Of a stretch of DNA of 24,101 nucleotides, positions 22,644 to 24,101 are shown piece by piece (within the stretch, counting starts at the first letter, position 1; the number at the start of each line of letters is the position of its first letter). Origin of the DNA: an uncultured Lachnospiraceae bacterium (GTDB lineage Bacteria; Bacillota; Clostridia; Lachnospirales; Lachnospiraceae); contig CAJTUA010000034.1 in NCBI GenBank assembly GCA_910579615.1, positions 1 through 24,101 on the forward strand. Direction: 5' to 3'. A program made the translations under genes and the position numbers. The notes beneath the pieces are model-generated. The model was not told where the DNA came from and did no database searches. It was given only the letters and a program-made list of their open reading frames with translations.

Positions 22644-24101
22644 TTATTCGCTTTTTTCTCCGTATGGCGTTTGCTCCTCTGCTACCATTTGCATTTCCTG
22701 TTGTGGCTCGAAGTTATAAACGATGGACTTATGCTCCTGTGGTGGTGCTTCATAAGGCTTTCCTTCTTTGTTGTAGGTAAGGTTAAATACAAGATCGGAA
22801 AGCCATTTCTTGAATGAGGGATTATCCTGAAACTGTTTGAACAGTTCCATATTATCAGCCATGATAGCGAAGATGATCTGCTGCAAAGCCCGCTCGCTTT
22901 CAAGCCTTGCACTCTGTTCATCGGAGTTCTTCATAGCATTCTGATATTTCTCATCCTTGGAAACCATAGCAGGAATTTCGAGAATCTGTCTGCGCACATT
23001 ATCCGCATCGTTCCAGTTGATATTGCCAAACATATCGTTAAAATCAGACAGAATAACGGAAAGTAAATCCATCTCCGGCTCGATAATGTGACCGACCTTG
23101 CCAGCGGGGACTGGCGCAACCTCGGAATCGGAATCTTCCAGTTTGATGGACATTGACTCACGCGCCTCATTGCGATAGCTTTCCAAATCGATTGCCTCAA
23201 GGATGCCCTGCGACAAATCGTCCTCGCGGGGAGAAGGCAGCTTTGGTATCAGCAGATTGAGGAAAATGGAAAGCCGTTCCCAATCCGCATTGCCATAGGG
23301 AAGAATCGCGCCGAGGAATCCATATGTACGGCAGAACGCTTTTGCCGCGCTTTTGAATTTGATCTGATCATCCGTTTCAAGCTGTATATAAATAGCTGTA
23401 CAGGCATCCAGGGTAGGATCAAGTTTATCTCGGTCTGCGCCATTCAAATACAGGTTAACCAAGTGTTTTACATCATTGCCAGAATATACCTGATACCTTT
23501 CCATCGTTGCTACAAGATCATAGAGTTTGTTGGGGTCGGTCTCGCCGGACAAAATCGTGGTACGATAGTAGCGGGAGAAGGACTCTTCAATAATTTCCGG
23601 TTTATTAGCGAAATCCAAAACGAAGGTGTCATACTTCTTCGGATGACAACGGTTCAGCCTTGAAAGGGTCTGTACCGCTTTGATGTCATAAAGCATCTTA
23701 TCCACATACATCGTGTGGAGCAGGGGTTCATCAAAGCCAGTCTGGAACATATCCGCGACAATCAGGATGCGATATGGGTCTGCCTTAAAGGTCTTTGGTA
23801 TCTTTGCATCCGGAAATCCATTCATGCCTGCCGAGGTCAGCGGCGGTTCCTGACCGTTGTACTTACACTCGCCGGAGAAAGCAATAATGGTTTTGTAGGG
23901 ACTATGCCTTTCAGAAAGACACTTGTTGATAGCATAATAATATTCGATGCATCGCGGAATACTGGCAGTCACAACCATAGCGCGAGCCTGCCCGCCAACT
24001 TTTCCCTTGGCGATAACCTGTTCATGGAAGTGGTCAACCATCATAGCGGCTTTCTTTGCTATGGTATAGCTGTCGCTCTCCACAAAATTACGGAGTTTCT
24101 T
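22644..24101 (-). CDS. hsdR: Type I restriction enzyme R subunit (HsdR), C-terminal part
   Basis: This is the last 485 residues of HsdR, the motor and nuclease subunit of type I restriction complexes; the frame stays open to the right edge, so the N-terminal nuclease and Walker A regions lie outside. Visible are the second RecA-like domain (ARAMVVTASIPRCIEYYYAI, then YRILIVADMFQTGFDEPLLH containing motif V) and motif VI as AVQTLSRLNR, followed by the family's helical C-terminal region with YDTFVLDFANKPEIIEESFS and the end NMELFKQFQDNPSFKKWLSD. The stop TAA is at 22646-22644 and the C-terminus looks complete. The partner hsdM and hsdS genes are not in the window. It lies beside a MobC remnant, suggesting an acquired defence island next to thrS. 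Confidence 0.93.
   Translation of the reverse strand, partial: KKLRNFVESDSYTIAKKAAMMVDHFHEQVIAKGKVGGQARAMVVTASIPRCIEYYYAINKCLSERHSPYKTIIAFSGECKYNGQEPPLTSAGMNGFPDAKIPKTFKADPYRILIVADMFQTGFDEPLLHTMYVDKMLYDIKAVQTLSRLNRCHPKKYDTFVLDFANKPEIIEESFSRYYRTTILSGETDPNKLYDLVATMERYQVYSGNDVKHLVNLYLNGADRDKLDPTLDACTAIYIQLETDDQIKFKSAAKAFCRTYGFLGAILPYGNADWERLSIFLNLLIPKLPSPREDDLSQGILEAIDLESYRNEARESMSIKLEDSDSEVAPVPAGKVGHIIEPEMDLLSVILSDFNDMFGNINWNDADNVRRQILEIPAMVSKDEKYQNAMKNSDEQSARLESERALQQIIFAIMADNMELFKQFQDNPSFKKWLSDLVFNLTYNKEGKPYEAPPQEHKSIVYNFEPQQEMQMVAEEQTPYGEKSE

Overview
The window reads as chromosomal DNA of a Gram-positive anaerobe of the class Clostridia, most likely a Lachnospiraceae-type gut bacterium. The evidence is a thrS under a T-box leader, strong AGGAGG-type ribosome sites, consensus SigA-type promoters, an LTA-synthase-like sulfatase, a Clostridia-style type IV pilus/pseudopilin operon, and mid-range GC with AT-rich spacers. 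The genus is an inference.

Layout, left to right. (1) 1-241, minus: 5' end of a DegT/DnrJ/EryC1/StrS sugar aminotransferase behind an A-rich leader. (2) 485-3215, minus: a DEAD/DEAH-type helicase with five helicase-associated (HA) repeats, followed 4 bases later by an unrecognised 68-residue ORF. (3) 3241-3721: the most interesting feature. Two perfect 28-bp inverted repeats flank about 425 bp that carry a near-consensus promoter (TTGACA-17-TACAAT). Each repeat is itself built like a tyrosine-recombinase core site, with 10-bp inverted arms around a 7-bp asymmetric core. As sequenced, the promoter points away from the helicase; inversion would place it about 93 nt upstream of the helicase start codon. 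I interpret this as a phase-variable promoter switch in the OFF orientation. (4) 3821-5296, minus: glyA with its promoter and terminator. (5) 5385-6689, minus: an AAA-ATPase/PD-(D/E)XK family gene that has lost its nuclease domain. (6) 6856-10313: divergent LTA-synthase-like (minus) and MraY-like (plus) cell-envelope genes.

(7) 10411-14406, plus: a LysR regulator, tldD and tldE/pmbA, closed by a perfect 46-bp palindromic bidirectional terminator. (8) 14428-15276, minus: secreted transglutaminase-like protein. (9) 15482-19760, minus: a pilus/pseudopilin operon (GspF/PilC, four small membrane-anchored pilin-like proteins, PilT) interrupted by a 107-bp tandem duplication that contains a hairpin. 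No PilB, prepilin peptidase or major pilin gene lies in the window. (10) 20003-22436, minus: thrS with a threonine (ACC) T-box leader. (11) 22459-24101: a C-terminal remnant of a MobC-like mobilization gene (plus) and the 3' part of a type I restriction hsdR (minus), marking the edge of a mobile or defence island that abuts the thrS promoter.

Two nucleic-acid-targeting systems are therefore present: the possibly switch-controlled HA-repeat helicase and the HsdR island. The rest is housekeeping, cell-envelope and surface-appendage functions.
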